Shown here: in pieces, positions 51,781 through 60,680 of the stretch | Layout of the letters: every line of letters starts with the position of its first letter | Position numbering within the stretch: the first letter of the stretch is position 1 | Assembly: GCF_038452265.1 (NCBI RefSeq) | Contig: NZ_CP151842.1 | Span: forward strand, 1,612,001 to 1,676,000 | DNA: 64,000 nt | Source: Vibrio diazotrophicus | GTDB lineage: Bacteria; Pseudomonadota; Gammaproteobacteria; Enterobacterales; Vibrionaceae | Direction: 5' to 3' | Translations under genes and position numbers: made by a program | The notes under the pieces: model-generated | The model's input: the letters and a program-made list of their open reading frames with translations, nothing else | Databases searched by the model: none | Told to the model about the DNA's origin: nothing

Positions 51781-54159
51781 ATGAGCAAAGCGTGTTACCA
51801 CTGCGGTGAAGATGTACCAGAGAACACCGATTTCAAAGTCACTATTCTCAATGAAGAACGCGACATGTGCTGCCCCGGTTGTAAAACCGTGGCAGAAACC
51901 ATTGTTGATAATGGACTCGTATCCTATTACCAGTTTCGAACAACAACTGCAGATAAAGTTGAGTTGGTTCCGGAACAGCTAAAAGCATTGATCCATTACG
52001 ATAACTCTGACGTTCAGGCTGAATTCGTCAGAAATGTGGATTCACACTCGGAAGTGACATTGTCACTAGAAGGGGTATCCTGTGCAGCGTGTGCCTGGTT
52101 GATAGAAAAGCAACTGGTTAAAGAACCTGGCGTAATAGGAATTCGTGTTAACACCACAACAAATAGAGCTCTGCTCAGTTGGGATAAGTCTTCTGCAAAA
52201 CTCAGTAATATACTTTCTCGCATTCATAACCTAGGTTACAAAGCTGCGCCTTTTGAAGCTGATAAGCACGAAGCTCAATATCACCAATCAATGAAGCAAT
52301 ATCTATATCGTCTGGGTATTGCTGGTCTAGCAACAATGCAAGTTATGATGCTTGCGGTTGCTTTGTACTTGGAAGCGTTTGCTGATCTAGATAGTGAATT
52401 TAAAAACTACTTCCGCTGGGTGAGCTTGTTGTTTGCTACTCCTGTGCTCCTATATTCCGCATTTCCCTTCTATGTCAACGCATGGCGAAGTATTAAAGGT
52501 CGCACTTTGGGAATGGATGTTCCCGTATCTATCGCCTTGATCTTTGCTTATGTCGCAAGCTTGTTTGCAACTGTTACTCAAAAAGGCGAAGTCTTCTTTG
52601 AGTCTATTTCCATGTTCACCTTCTTCCTATTGGTGGGGCGTTTTCTGGAAATGCGTGCAAGACGAAAAGCGGCTGCGGCCAGTGGAAACCTATTAAAATT
52701 AATTCCAGCAATTGCCACACGTGTTGATGGCTCTCAAACGCCAGTTAAGACTCTGCAAATTGGAGAGAAAATTCGCGTATTACCCGGAGAGCATGTTCCC
52801 GCTGACGGCGCGGTTGTTTCAAGCCGTATTCATGTTGATGAATCCATGTTGACTGGCGAATCGCTACCTGTTGTTAAAAACATTGGCGACGCTGTATATG
52901 CTGGGACACTGAACGGCGATGAATCATTTGACCTTGAAGTAACGGCAACAAAAGCAGATTCGGTAATTTCAAACATTGTTCGCCTCCAAGACGACGCTCA
53001 ATCATCGAAGCCGAAAATTGCTGAGATTGCAGATGTTGTGGCGAGATACTTTGTTGCCATCATTTTGGTCATTGCTTTGGGAACATGGTTGTTCTGGCAT
53101 AGCTCGCGCCCAGACGATGCCTTCTGGATTATGTTATCTGTGCTCGTTGCTACCTGCCCTTGTGCTCTTTCATTGGCAACACCAACTGCGATAACCTGTG
53201 CAACCTCTCGCCTTGGTAGCTATGGCATTTTGCTTCGTAAAAACCATGTATTTGAAACACTGTGTAATGTTAATCATCTCGTTTTGGATAAAACGGGCAC
53301 ACTCACTCATGGCAACATCGAAATCAGTGAGGTAAAACTACATTCACAAAAGTGGACCAAAGAACAATGTTTAGCGATTGCTGCAGGGCTTGAACAATAC
53401 GCTAATCACCCTATTGCACGAGCATTTAAACCTTACCTAAACGCTGACTTTGTTTCGTTAGACGTTAAAAACATTATTGGTTCGGGAATAGAAGGTTCGT
53501 TTGAGGGATACAGAGTTTGCATCGGTAATGCGGATTATGTTCTGGAAAGTAAAGACATAATTAACGAGCGAAACGCCGTGTATATGTCTATTGATACTAA
53601 ACTCGTTGCGACTTTCTTTTATCAAGACCCTATTCGTTCCGAAGCAAAAAGCTTCATTGAAAAGTTTCACCAAGCTGGTATTCGAATCACGCTATTGACG
53701 GGCGATTCTCAAGTTAATGCTGAAACTGTTGCGAGTGAACTCGGTGTGGATAATGTAATCGCACAAGCCAAACCTGAAGATAAACTCAATTACTTACGCT
53801 CGCTGGATCCGCAAGACATTACATTAATGGTTGGTGATGGTATTAACGATGCCCCAACGCTTGCGGGGGCTCATCTATCTGTTGCCATGGGCGGTGGTAC
53901 TGATGTTGCCAAAGCTTCTGCTGATATGGTGTTACTCGGAGACAAGTTAGATCGCCTTCTGGACGCTCGAGAACTCGCTCTAAAAACTCGTAGCATTATC
54001 AGACAGAATCTTGCTTGGGCTCTGGGGTATAACTTGGTGATTTTGCCCTTGGCTGTCGCAGGGTTTGTTGCCCCTTATGTCGCGGTTGTAGGTATGTCTG
54101 CGAGCTCGATTATAGTAGTATCTAATTCTCTTCGATTACTGAAGGAACAGAACAACTAA
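51781..54159 (+). CDS. ccoI: Copper P1B-type ATPase CcoI (FixI)
   Basis: A 792-residue copper transporter that supplies copper for CuB of the cbb3 oxidase. It has an N-terminal metal-binding region (CYHCGEDVP and CCPGCKTV, about residues 5-37), a heavy-metal domain with CAAC (about 101-104), eight membrane helices with CPC in TCPCALSLATP (about 459), the phosphorylated aspartate in DKTGTL (about 502), and GDGINDAP (about 685). A matS site lies within the gene. Confidence 0.95.
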   Translation: MSKACYHCGEDVPENTDFKVTILNEERDMCCPGCKTVAETIVDNGLVSYYQFRTTTADKVELVPEQLKALIHYDNSDVQAEFVRNVDSHSEVTLSLEGVSCAACAWLIEKQLVKEPGVIGIRVNTTTNRALLSWDKSSAKLSNILSRIHNLGYKAAPFEADKHEAQYHQSMKQYLYRLGIAGLATMQVMMLAVALYLEAFADLDSEFKNYFRWVSLLFATPVLLYSAFPFYVNAWRSIKGRTLGMDVPVSIALIFAYVASLFATVTQKGEVFFESISMFTFFLLVGRFLEMRARRKAAAASGNLLKLIPAIATRVDGSQTPVKTLQIGEKIRVLPGEHVPADGAVVSSRIHVDESMLTGESLPVVKNIGDAVYAGTLNGDESFDLEVTATKADSVISNIVRLQDDAQSSKPKIAEIADVVARYFVAIILVIALGTWLFWHSSRPDDAFWIMLSVLVATCPCALSLATPTAITCATSRLGSYGILLRKNHVFETLCNVNHLVLDKTGTLTHGNIEISEVKLHSQKWTKEQCLAIAAGLEQYANHPIARAFKPYLNADFVSLDVKNIIGSGIEGSFEGYRVCIGNADYVLESKDIINERNAVYMSIDTKLVATFFYQDPIRSEAKSFIEKFHQAGIRITLLTGDSQVNAETVASELGVDNVIAQAKPEDKLNYLRSLDPQDITLMVGDGINDAPTLAGAHLSVAMGGGTDVAKASADMVLLGDKLDRLLDARELALKTRSIIRQNLAWALGYNLVILPLAVAGFVAPYVAVVGMSASSIIVVSNSLRLLKEQNN
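52054..52066. promoter_or_regulatory. matS site (MatP-binding)
   Basis: GTGACATTGTCAC matches GTGACRNYGTCAC at all positions. It is inside ccoI, on the other side of dif from the first perfect site. Confidence 0.85.
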
Positions 54160-54351
54160 ATGGAAAGCTTGTATATTTTAATTCCCATCGCGATCGTCAT
54201 TGTAGCCGTAGCAGTTGCCATATTTTTGTGGGCGGTCAAAAGTGATCAGTTCGAAGATCTAGAGCGCCAAGGTCATAACATCTTGTTTGACGAGGACGAG
54301 CATTTAACACCAAAGAATCATTCTGATAACGAAAAGAAAGATGAACGCTGA
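54160..54351 (+). CDS. ccoS: cbb3 oxidase assembly protein CcoS
   Basis: A 63-residue single-pass protein (MESLYILIPIAIVIVAVAVAIFLW) followed by the conserved AVKSDQFEDLERQGHNILFDED of CcoS. It is needed to insert cofactors in CcoN. It abuts ccoI and overlaps the next gene by 11 bases. Confidence 0.95.
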   Translation: MESLYILIPIAIVIVAVAVAIFLWAVKSDQFEDLERQGHNILFDEDEHLTPKNHSDNEKKDER

Positions 54352-55018
54352 TTTCGTTGGAGCCTTTGTTGTCGGTTTATTAGGTACAGGACATTGTGTC
54401 GGAATGTGCGGTGGTTTAGGTACCCTGCTAAGCATTGGCCAAGGCACCAATAAATCGACTCTTCCAATCGTATTTTATAATGTTGGGCGTATATTCAGTT
54501 ACTGTGTTTTTGGCGCACTGATCGGTGGGTTAGCCACAACCTTAACTCAAATATCGACTCTCAATCATTCGCTAATCTGGCTAAGAATTTTGTCCGCGAT
54601 GATGATGATAATTCTTGGGTTGTATGTCGGTCGTTGGTGGTTTGGGTTACTCAAGCTAGAAAAGCTGGGCACGGGCATATGGAAATACATTTCTCCTCTC
54701 GGGCGAAAACTACTTCCACTAAAAAAAAGCTGGCATGCTCTCCCTTTTGGAATTATCTGGGGGTGGCTACCTTGCGGTTTAGTCTACTCTGCGCTAACGT
54801 GGGCGGCTGTTTCCGGTAGTACTATTGAGGGCGCCTTGATTATGGGTGCATTCGGGCTTGGAACATTGCCTTCTATGTTGCTCGTTGGATTTGGAGCAAC
54901 ACAAATTAAGCAGTTACAGCAGTCGTCTATTTTTAGGACAATTGCTGCAATTTCAATTATTTGTTACGGCATATATACCGGTTACAACGCAATAAACATG
55001 CTAGTTAATCTTAGCTAG
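54341..55018 (+). CDS. TauE/SafE-family membrane protein of the cbb3 locus
   Basis: A 225-residue inner-membrane protein with about six helices and GHCVGMCGGLG near its N-terminus, the signature of this sulfite exporter-like subfamily found downstream of ccoS in many bacteria. The GHC-x-GMC motif may bind copper; a metal or sulfur role in oxidase maturation is inferred from the setting only. It overlaps ccoS by 11 bases. Confidence 0.85.
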   Translation: MNADFVGAFVVGLLGTGHCVGMCGGLGTLLSIGQGTNKSTLPIVFYNVGRIFSYCVFGALIGGLATTLTQISTLNHSLIWLRILSAMMMIILGLYVGRWWFGLLKLEKLGTGIWKYISPLGRKLLPLKKSWHALPFGIIWGWLPCGLVYSALTWAAVSGSTIEGALIMGAFGLGTLPSMLLVGFGATQIKQLQQSSIFRTIAAISIICYGIYTGYNAINMLVNLS

Positions 55019-55078
55019 ATGATTGATTAGCAAAATGATTTTTTTAACTATCCTTTAGTGTGAAGGGATGCTAAAATA

Positions 55079-55092
55079 TTGATGTAAATCAA
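55079..55092 (+). promoter_or_regulatory. FNR box in the fnr promoter
   Basis: TTGATGTAAATCAA is a perfect match to TTGATNNNNATCAA. It lies 16 bases upstream of the fnr start and just after a TAAAAT -10-like element (55072-55077), so it probably mediates negative autoregulation, as for E. coli fnr. Confidence 0.85.
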
Positions 55093-55108
55093 TTAGTGAA
55101 AGGTCGTT

Positions 55109-55861
55109 ATGATTTCGGAAAAGCCTGCTGCGAAGCGAATTCAATCTGGTGGATGTGCTATTCACTGCCAAGACTGTAGTATTAGCCAACTATGTATTCC
55201 ATTCACTCTTAACGAGTCTGAACTGGATCAACTTGACCAAATTATTGAGCGTAAAAAGCCAATTCAAAAAGGTCAGGAATTGTTCAAAGCTGGTGACGAA
55301 CTGAAGTCTTTGTATGCAATCCGTTCAGGAACAATCAAGAGCTACACCATTACAGAACAAGGTGACGAACAGATTACTGCTTTCCATCTTGCTGGTGATT
55401 TAGTTGGCTTTGACGCGATTACGGGCGATGCACACCCTAGTTTTGCTCAAGCACTTGAGACCTCTATGGTTTGTGAAATTCCTTATGAGATCCTAGATGA
55501 CCTTTCGGGCAAAATGCCTAAGCTTCGCCAACAAATTATGCGCTTAATGAGTAACGAAATTAAGGGCGACCAAGAGATGATTCTTCTGCTATCTAAGAAA
55601 AATGCTGAAGAGCGTCTAGCTGCGTTCTTGTTTAACCTTTCTACTCGTTTTTCTCAACGTGGTTTTAGCCCGAGAGAGTTCCGTTTAACCATGACTCGTG
55701 GTGACATCGGTAACTACTTAGGTCTAACAGTTGAAACCATTAGTCGCCTACTTGGCCGTTTCCAAAAATCAGAAATCCTGAGTGTAAAAGGCAAATACAT
55801 CACAATTATCGATCATGATGCTTTGATGGAATTGGCTGGCGTCTCCAAAGAAAGTAAATAA
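55109..55861 (+). CDS. fnr: Oxygen-sensing transcription factor Fnr
   Basis: A 250-residue CRP/FNR regulator that senses oxygen through a 4Fe-4S cluster. The cluster ligands Cys20, Cys23, Cys29 and Cys122 are conserved at the same positions as in E. coli Fnr. The DNA-recognition helix contains VETISRLLGRF. It is near-identical to E. coli over its length. It is downstream of ccoNOQP-ccoHIS and upstream of uspE. A perfect FNR box precedes it. The adjacent cbb3 genes are probable targets. Confidence 0.98.
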   Translation: MISEKPAAKRIQSGGCAIHCQDCSISQLCIPFTLNESELDQLDQIIERKKPIQKGQELFKAGDELKSLYAIRSGTIKSYTITEQGDEQITAFHLAGDLVGFDAITGDAHPSFAQALETSMVCEIPYEILDDLSGKMPKLRQQIMRLMSNEIKGDQEMILLLSKKNAEERLAAFLFNLSTRFSQRGFSPREFRLTMTRGDIGNYLGLTVETISRLLGRFQKSEILSVKGKYITIIDHDALMELAGVSKESK

Positions 55862-55867
55862 ACATCA

Positions 55868-55905
55868 ATGACGTAGCTCAACAATGAGCTGCGTCATACT
55901 TCTTC
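55868..55905 (+). terminator. Strong hairpin after fnr
   Basis: ATGACGTAGCTCA (55868-55880) with TGAGCTGCGTCAT (55885-55897), one G-T pair, then a weak T-rich tract. Probable terminator. A TATAAT -10-like element is at 55906-55911 for uspE. Confidence 0.65.
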
Positions 55906-55991
55906 TATAATCCCTCTTTTTTTGCTAAACCTCTCGCAACTTCTAAGCTACTCTTAAGTAAGAAATCTCCGAAACGATAAAGGAGTTTATT

Positions 55992-56939
55992 ATGAGTATT
56001 TACAACAAGATCTTGGTTGTAGCTGATATAAATCATGATGAACAACCCGCTTTAGCCCGAGCTATTCAGTTAGCTAAGAAAAGTCGCTCAACAAGTCATA
56101 TTACGTTCTTCTTATCTATCTATGACTTCTCCTATGACATGACATCCATGTTATCCGGAGAGGAACGTGATGCTATGAGGCGTGGTGTCATTCATCAACG
56201 CGAACAGTGGATGAAGAAAGTTGCAGAACCTTACATCAAAGAATCCATTGTTTTTGATGTTAAAGTCGTTTGGCATAATCGTCCTTATGAAGCGATCATC
56301 GGTGAGGTATTTGCTGGTGAACACGATATTTTAATCAAAAGCACTCGCAAGCATGACGTGTTGGAATCAGTGATCTTCACTCCTACTGATTGGCATTTGC
56401 TTCGTAAGTGCCCTATTCCAGTCTTGTTGGTTAAGAATTCAGATTGGCCTGAAAATGCGAATATTATCGCCTCTGTCCATGTAGGTTCTGAAGTAGAAAC
56501 TCACTTAGATCTTAATGACAGAATGGTCGAACAGCTTTTAAATCTTTCTGAACGTTTAGGTACAAACTCATATTTGGTTAACGCTTATCCGGTCACACCA
56601 GCAAATATCACAATCGAATTGCCTGAGTTTGACCCGACAACCTATACCGATGCGGTACGCGGGCATCATTTAACAGCCATGAAAGCGTTACGTCAGAAAC
56701 ATGGTATCGATGAAGAACATACGCTCGTGCAACAAGGTTTGCCTGAAGATGTCATCCCTCAAGCGGCTGAGAAGCTCAATGCCGCGATGGTTATCTTAGG
56801 CACTACTGGTCGAACAGGTCTGTCGGCGGTGTTTATTGGTAATACGGCTGAGCAAGTGATTGATAAAATTAACTGTGATGTAATGGCACTAAAACCTAAA
56901 GGCTATGTTAGCCCTCTTGACCCGACCGTTGCTTCTTAA
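55992..56939 (+). CDS. uspE: Universal stress protein E
   Basis: A 315-residue protein with two Usp domains in tandem (about 1-150 and 155-310). The second has the nucleotide-binding VILGTTGRTGLSAVFIGNTAE motif. AAGGAG precedes the ATG. Located after fnr, as in E. coli. Confidence 0.95.
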   Translation: MSIYNKILVVADINHDEQPALARAIQLAKKSRSTSHITFFLSIYDFSYDMTSMLSGEERDAMRRGVIHQREQWMKKVAEPYIKESIVFDVKVVWHNRPYEAIIGEVFAGEHDILIKSTRKHDVLESVIFTPTDWHLLRKCPIPVLLVKNSDWPENANIIASVHVGSEVETHLDLNDRMVEQLLNLSERLGTNSYLVNAYPVTPANITIELPEFDPTTYTDAVRGHHLTAMKALRQKHGIDEEHTLVQQGLPEDVIPQAAEKLNAAMVILGTTGRTGLSAVFIGNTAEQVIDKINCDVMALKPKGYVSPLDPTVAS

Positions 56940-56957
56940 CTATCAGTAACATCTCAT

Positions 56958-56993
56958 AAGTCCCTAAACGAAAGTCTAGGGACTTTTTTTTAT
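56958..56993 (+). terminator. Terminator after uspE
   Basis: AAGTCCCTA (56958-56966) with TAGGGACTT (56977-56985), then a T run. Confidence 0.9.
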
Positions 56994-57079
56994 GCTTGAA
57001 CGCTTAACTCTGGCATATCGTTCATTTATCCGTATCATACGCACTTCATTTTGTTTCTAAGATTAAAGACTGCAACCTG

Positions 57080-58012
57080 ATGACTGAGCAAACTCAAGAG
57101 CTAACCAAAGCTCAACAATACAATTTCAACAAATTGCAAAAGCGTATTCGTCGTAATACAGGCCAAGCAATCGCTGATTTCAACATGATTGAAGATGGCG
57201 ACCGTATCATGGTCTGTCTATCTGGCGGCAAAGATAGCTTTACTATGCTTGAAATCTTAATGAGCTTACAAAAGAGCGCACCTGTCTCTTTTGAGTTGGT
57301 AGCAGTAAACCTTGATCAGAAGCAGCCGGGATTCCCAGAGCACATTCTGCCTGCGTATTTAGAGCAGCTTGGCGTTAAGTATAAAATTGTAGAAGAAGAT
57401 ACCTACTCAATCGTGCAGGATAAGATCCCTGAAGGTAAAACAACCTGTTCGCTTTGCTCTCGTTTACGCCGTGGTATTTTGTACCGTACTGCGAAAGAGT
57501 TAGGTGCGACTAAAATTGCACTTGGACACCATAGAGACGACATTCTTGAGACTTTGTTCCTCAACATGTTCTATGGCGGAAAAATGAAAGGTATGCCACC
57601 TAAGCTTGTTTCTGACAACGGTGAACATGTGGTAATTCGTCCTCTGGCTTATTGCCGAGAGAAAGACATCATTAAATACGCAAGCATGCGTGACTACCCT
57701 ATTATTCCTTGTAATCTGTGTGGCTCACAGCCAAACCTACAGCGCCAGAATATTAAGCAGATGCTGAATACTTGGGATAAGCAATTCCCAGGTCGAATCG
57801 AGTCTATGTTCCGCGCTATGCAAAATGTAGTACCTAGTCACTTGGCCGACTTCGAACTGTTTGATTTTAAATCTATTAACAGTGAGTCAGGTGTAATTAA
57901 TGGTGGCGATATTGGTTTTGATAAGGAAGATATTCCGGCAATGCCAATGCAAGACGAAGACAGCGTAATGGAGTTTGATCCAAGCTTGAAATTGGACGTG
58001 ACCAACGTTTGA
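57080..58012 (+). CDS. ttcA: tRNA 2-thiocytidine(32) synthetase TtcA
   Basis: A 310-residue PP-loop enzyme that thiolates C32 of tRNA. It has the ATP PP-loop SGGKDS (about residues 50-55), the CxxC cysteines TCSLCSR (about 125) and the second pair PCNLCGS (about 216) that hold the 4Fe-4S cluster. Near-identical to E. coli TtcA through the core. Oxygen-sensitive cluster; it lies close to fnr and uspE, as in E. coli. Confidence 0.97.
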   Translation: MTEQTQELTKAQQYNFNKLQKRIRRNTGQAIADFNMIEDGDRIMVCLSGGKDSFTMLEILMSLQKSAPVSFELVAVNLDQKQPGFPEHILPAYLEQLGVKYKIVEEDTYSIVQDKIPEGKTTCSLCSRLRRGILYRTAKELGATKIALGHHRDDILETLFLNMFYGGKMKGMPPKLVSDNGEHVVIRPLAYCREKDIIKYASMRDYPIIPCNLCGSQPNLQRQNIKQMLNTWDKQFPGRIESMFRAMQNVVPSHLADFELFDFKSINSESGVINGGDIGFDKEDIPAMPMQDEDSVMEFDPSLKLDVTNV

Positions 58013-58038
58013 TTCCCGACAGATGAATCCTTAAGAGA

Positions 58039-58066
58039 ATGGCTGCATTAACTGCAGCCTTTTTTA
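58039..58066 (+). terminator. Terminator after ttcA
   Basis: GGCTGCA (58041-58047), TTAAC loop, TGCAGCC (58053-58059), then seven Ts. Confidence 0.9.
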
Positions 58067-58068
58067 TG

Positions 58069-58728
58069 TCATTTTTTCGCAGTGGGTAAATATGGAAGAA
58101 CTCGGGTGGTTTCTTCGGGGAGTTTCATCCAACCATCTTTTCCAATTTGCTCTAAAGAAACCTGAGCTTTACCATTCACTATTTCAACGTCTGATCCATT
58201 GCTTAACTGGATGAAGCCACTCAAGTTGTTGGCAAACTCCAATGTCACACCAGTTACTTCAGGTGTAAACCAACTAGAGAACATGCCGCCTAACGATTCA
58301 AGAATTTCTTGCATCTGCGGAAGCAATTTCTCGATGTCACCATACGGAACTTGTCCTGATAAAGCGGCTTTTGTCATCACGACAAGTGAAAAGTCGCAAC
58401 GCGTATCCTGTGGAGTATCAACAAATACTAGTGGATTTGCTTGTTTAAGATTTCCATCAACAGGAAGCAAAAGCTCATGGATTTCGCTGCTCGGAACCAG
58501 TTCGTAGTGTTTTTCCTTTTCCATCCAAGCTTTTTCAATAGTACACAGCTTTTTTGTATCGGCATTGACGAAAAACACACCGACCTTCACATCTGGATAT
58601 TCAGGTTTGTCGTTGTTTTTAATAGACGAATACAGTTTACTGTAGGTGAACATGTATTCTTGAGCCGCAGCATTGATAGAAAAGCCCGCACAAATTAGCC
58701 CTAAGGCTAACGCTGTAATTCCTTTCAT
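58069..58728 (-). CDS. DUF2987 family exported protein
   Basis: A 219-residue protein with a signal peptide (residues 1-22, ITALALGLICAGFSINAAAQ) and a soluble part with two cysteines (CTIEK, RCDFS). It matches DUF2987, unknown function, common in Vibrio. The ATG at 58728 overlaps the stop of the Bax-like gene by one base, so translation is coupled. Confidence 0.82.
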   Translation of the reverse strand: MKGITALALGLICAGFSINAAAQEYMFTYSKLYSSIKNNDKPEYPDVKVGVFFVNADTKKLCTIEKAWMEKEKHYELVPSSEIHELLLPVDGNLKQANPLVFVDTPQDTRCDFSLVVMTKAALSGQVPYGDIEKLLPQMQEILESLGGMFSSWFTPEVTGVTLEFANNLSGFIQLSNGSDVEIVNGKAQVSLEQIGKDGWMKLPEETTRVLPYLPTAKK

Positions 58729-59525
58729 TAATTTGTCCAAAATTGTTCGTTATGACGCATCATGGCCTGTAAATCCTGAATGTAGTCTTCACCTCGTTCA
58801 GAATATTTCAATAAGCCATTACTCATTTCCATTGCACTGTTCATACTCAATAGATCTGCGCCGTCTTCTCTAAGTTGAAAACGGATTTCGCGCAAATCAA
58901 AGTAAGCTTGGTTTCTATTTACATTCATAAAGTAACGGTGGATAGATTCTTGAACAGACTTAAATTTTGCCACTTCATGAGTCATCCCTTCGCTACGTTG
59001 TAACGGAACCACACCGCAACCTTTGCTATAACACCATTGGCCAAAATAGTTTTTTGCCGTGCGAGCAAATCGCGATGTACCCCAAGCAGATTCATTTGCG
59101 GCTTGCGTTAATACCAAAGCTTCTGGAATCACATCGACACGATGCAGCATGTTGTCTATCCAATCAGATGTTACAACATCTCCCTGCAACTCAACTTGAT
59201 ACAGATGAGAGAGCCTTTTCGCATCTTCGATGTCGGAGTCAGACATTAAGCCTGATTCAAGATTTTCTTTGAGACGAACCAGCCTTTCTCTTTCTTTTTC
59301 AATTCGTAGGTTTTCTAAAGCAATTCCCGGTTTTAGATATGAGAAGAACGCATGTTTCTTCTCATTCACATCGGTATAAGCAGTGAAATCTGGTGCCTTT
59401 GATACAGCTTTACCTTTGCTAACAACAGATTCAGTCGCGCTCTTTTGGCTTTCAAAATTGTAATAGCCATAGCCAGCAACTGCGATGATTCCGCCCAAAG
59501 CGGCAACTTGAAAAAACTTATGCAT
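58728..59525 (-). CDS. Bax-like glucosaminidase-domain protein
   Basis: A 265-residue protein with an N-terminal membrane anchor or signal (about 2-20), a helical region, and a C-terminal glucosaminidase domain (about 130-265) with ALVLTQAANESAWGTSRFARTAKNYFGQWC, the Glu of ANESAWG being the likely catalytic residue. This resembles E. coli Bax (predicted peptidoglycan hydrolase). The ATG at 59525 overlaps the previous gene by 8 bases. Confidence 0.85.
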   Translation of the reverse strand: MHKFFQVAALGGIIAVAGYGYYNFESQKSATESVVSKGKAVSKAPDFTAYTDVNEKKHAFFSYLKPGIALENLRIEKERERLVRLKENLESGLMSDSDIEDAKRLSHLYQVELQGDVVTSDWIDNMLHRVDVIPEALVLTQAANESAWGTSRFARTAKNYFGQWCYSKGCGVVPLQRSEGMTHEVAKFKSVQESIHRYFMNVNRNQAYFDLREIRFQLREDGADLLSMNSAMEMSNGLLKYSERGEDYIQDLQAMMRHNEQFWTN

Positions 59526-60318
59526 TAAATACCTGAGAGTTATTATCCTGATTGTCATCATTATCTTTATTGGTCGTGATGATCTTTAAACGCACCCCAA
59601 ACATGTTGCGGTAGACAATTCCTTTTAAATGGAAGAAAAACGGAACAACAAAAATCAAACCTATTCCGTACATAAGAGCCGCTGTAACAAACATAATCAT
59701 CACGATTAAGTAAAGCGACGCTAGAGGCAAAAGCTTCTTGTTTGCTGCACGCAGTGACAGAAACAGCGATTGCATTGGTGGCACTCTCTTCTCGCAAATG
59801 AGTAAGATAGAGTTGCTAAATGCGATGGAAAGATACATAGACAGTAAAGGAAAAATCATTCCTGCAATGCCTTGCAGTACCAAACCCACTAGTGTTGCTA
59901 GGATGACTGGGATAGTAAACTGCAAACCTTTACTTATGTGTCGTGTTTTCGTTTTCAGGCCAGCGGCATGGCTCATTGCCATAAGGCTTACACCAGCGAA
60001 AATTGGCGCACTGACAACTTCGTAACTGAAATTGGCGATGAAAATTGCCTCAATCATCCCTTCTGGAAAATCAGAACCTTGCTCTATCGCGGTAATTATC
60101 GCAGAAGGATCACCAAGTTGAAGCTTTAGTGCAATGAAAAATATTGCAATTTGTATGGCAACCATTACTACGATTGCTGGGGAAAAAGAGACAAAATGCT
60201 TTAGTGTTGTATCCCAAGACTCCTTCAGAACCTCACCAACTTTCAGTTGGTATTGGCCTGATAGCGCTTGCTCTACAGTACCACCTACGTTGAAATCTCT
60301 CTCTATATCCTTGCTCAT
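59518..60318 (-). CDS. Hypothetical inner-membrane protein, first gene of a three-gene operon
   Basis: A 266-residue protein with about five to six hydrophobic segments (residues about 45-65, 90-115, 130-160, 165-185, 200-235), a charged N-terminus, and a tail of repeated N and D (TTNKDNDDNQDNNSQ). No characterised family recognised; similar proteins are known only as predicted membrane proteins. It overlaps the Bax-like gene by 8 bases, so the two proteins and DUF2987 are made together, probably as an envelope module. Confidence 0.72.
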   Translation of the reverse strand: MSKDIERDFNVGGTVEQALSGQYQLKVGEVLKESWDTTLKHFVSFSPAIVVMVAIQIAIFFIALKLQLGDPSAIITAIEQGSDFPEGMIEAIFIANFSYEVVSAPIFAGVSLMAMSHAAGLKTKTRHISKGLQFTIPVILATLVGLVLQGIAGMIFPLLSMYLSIAFSNSILLICEKRVPPMQSLFLSLRAANKKLLPLASLYLIVMIMFVTAALMYGIGLIFVVPFFFHLKGIVYRNMFGVRLKIITTNKDNDDNQDNNSQVFNA

Positions 60319-60680
60319 AAAATGCCCTAGGTTGGCGAGTCATATTTGGGTTTGGAATATGACAACATAAAATTTTGATTCATTATACTGAAATGCACCC
60401 GAGTCTAAAATCGAAACTCGAATCGCATCTTGCTTTCTTATTAATATGGTTGATAATTAACCAATTGAAAGCATTGGTAGTTATCGCACTGTGGATGTTA
60501 ATGAAAGTTTGCTTTTAACTACAAAACTTTTTGTGTTTCAAGATGAGAAAACGCTTTGAGATCGCCTTTTTCGTGATTATCATGCGCCACTAATTTGTAT
60601 TTATTTAACAGGTCCAACAAGTAGATAGTTTACAACTTCTAGTTAACTTATCTGCGGATCAGGGTGGAGAAAGACAGACG
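60319..60680 (+). other. Long potA leader/promoter region
   Basis: A 362-bp non-coding gap between divergent genes. It contains a 6-bp inverted repeat ACCAAT/ATTGGT (60460-60478) and AT-rich stretches, but I could not assign a promoter or operator. No ORF or RNA gene recognised. Confidence 0.4.

Noticed and set aside
60451..60464. FNR-like TTGATAATTAACCA in the potA leader
   Set aside because: Two mismatches in the second half and no reason for potA to be controlled by Fnr.
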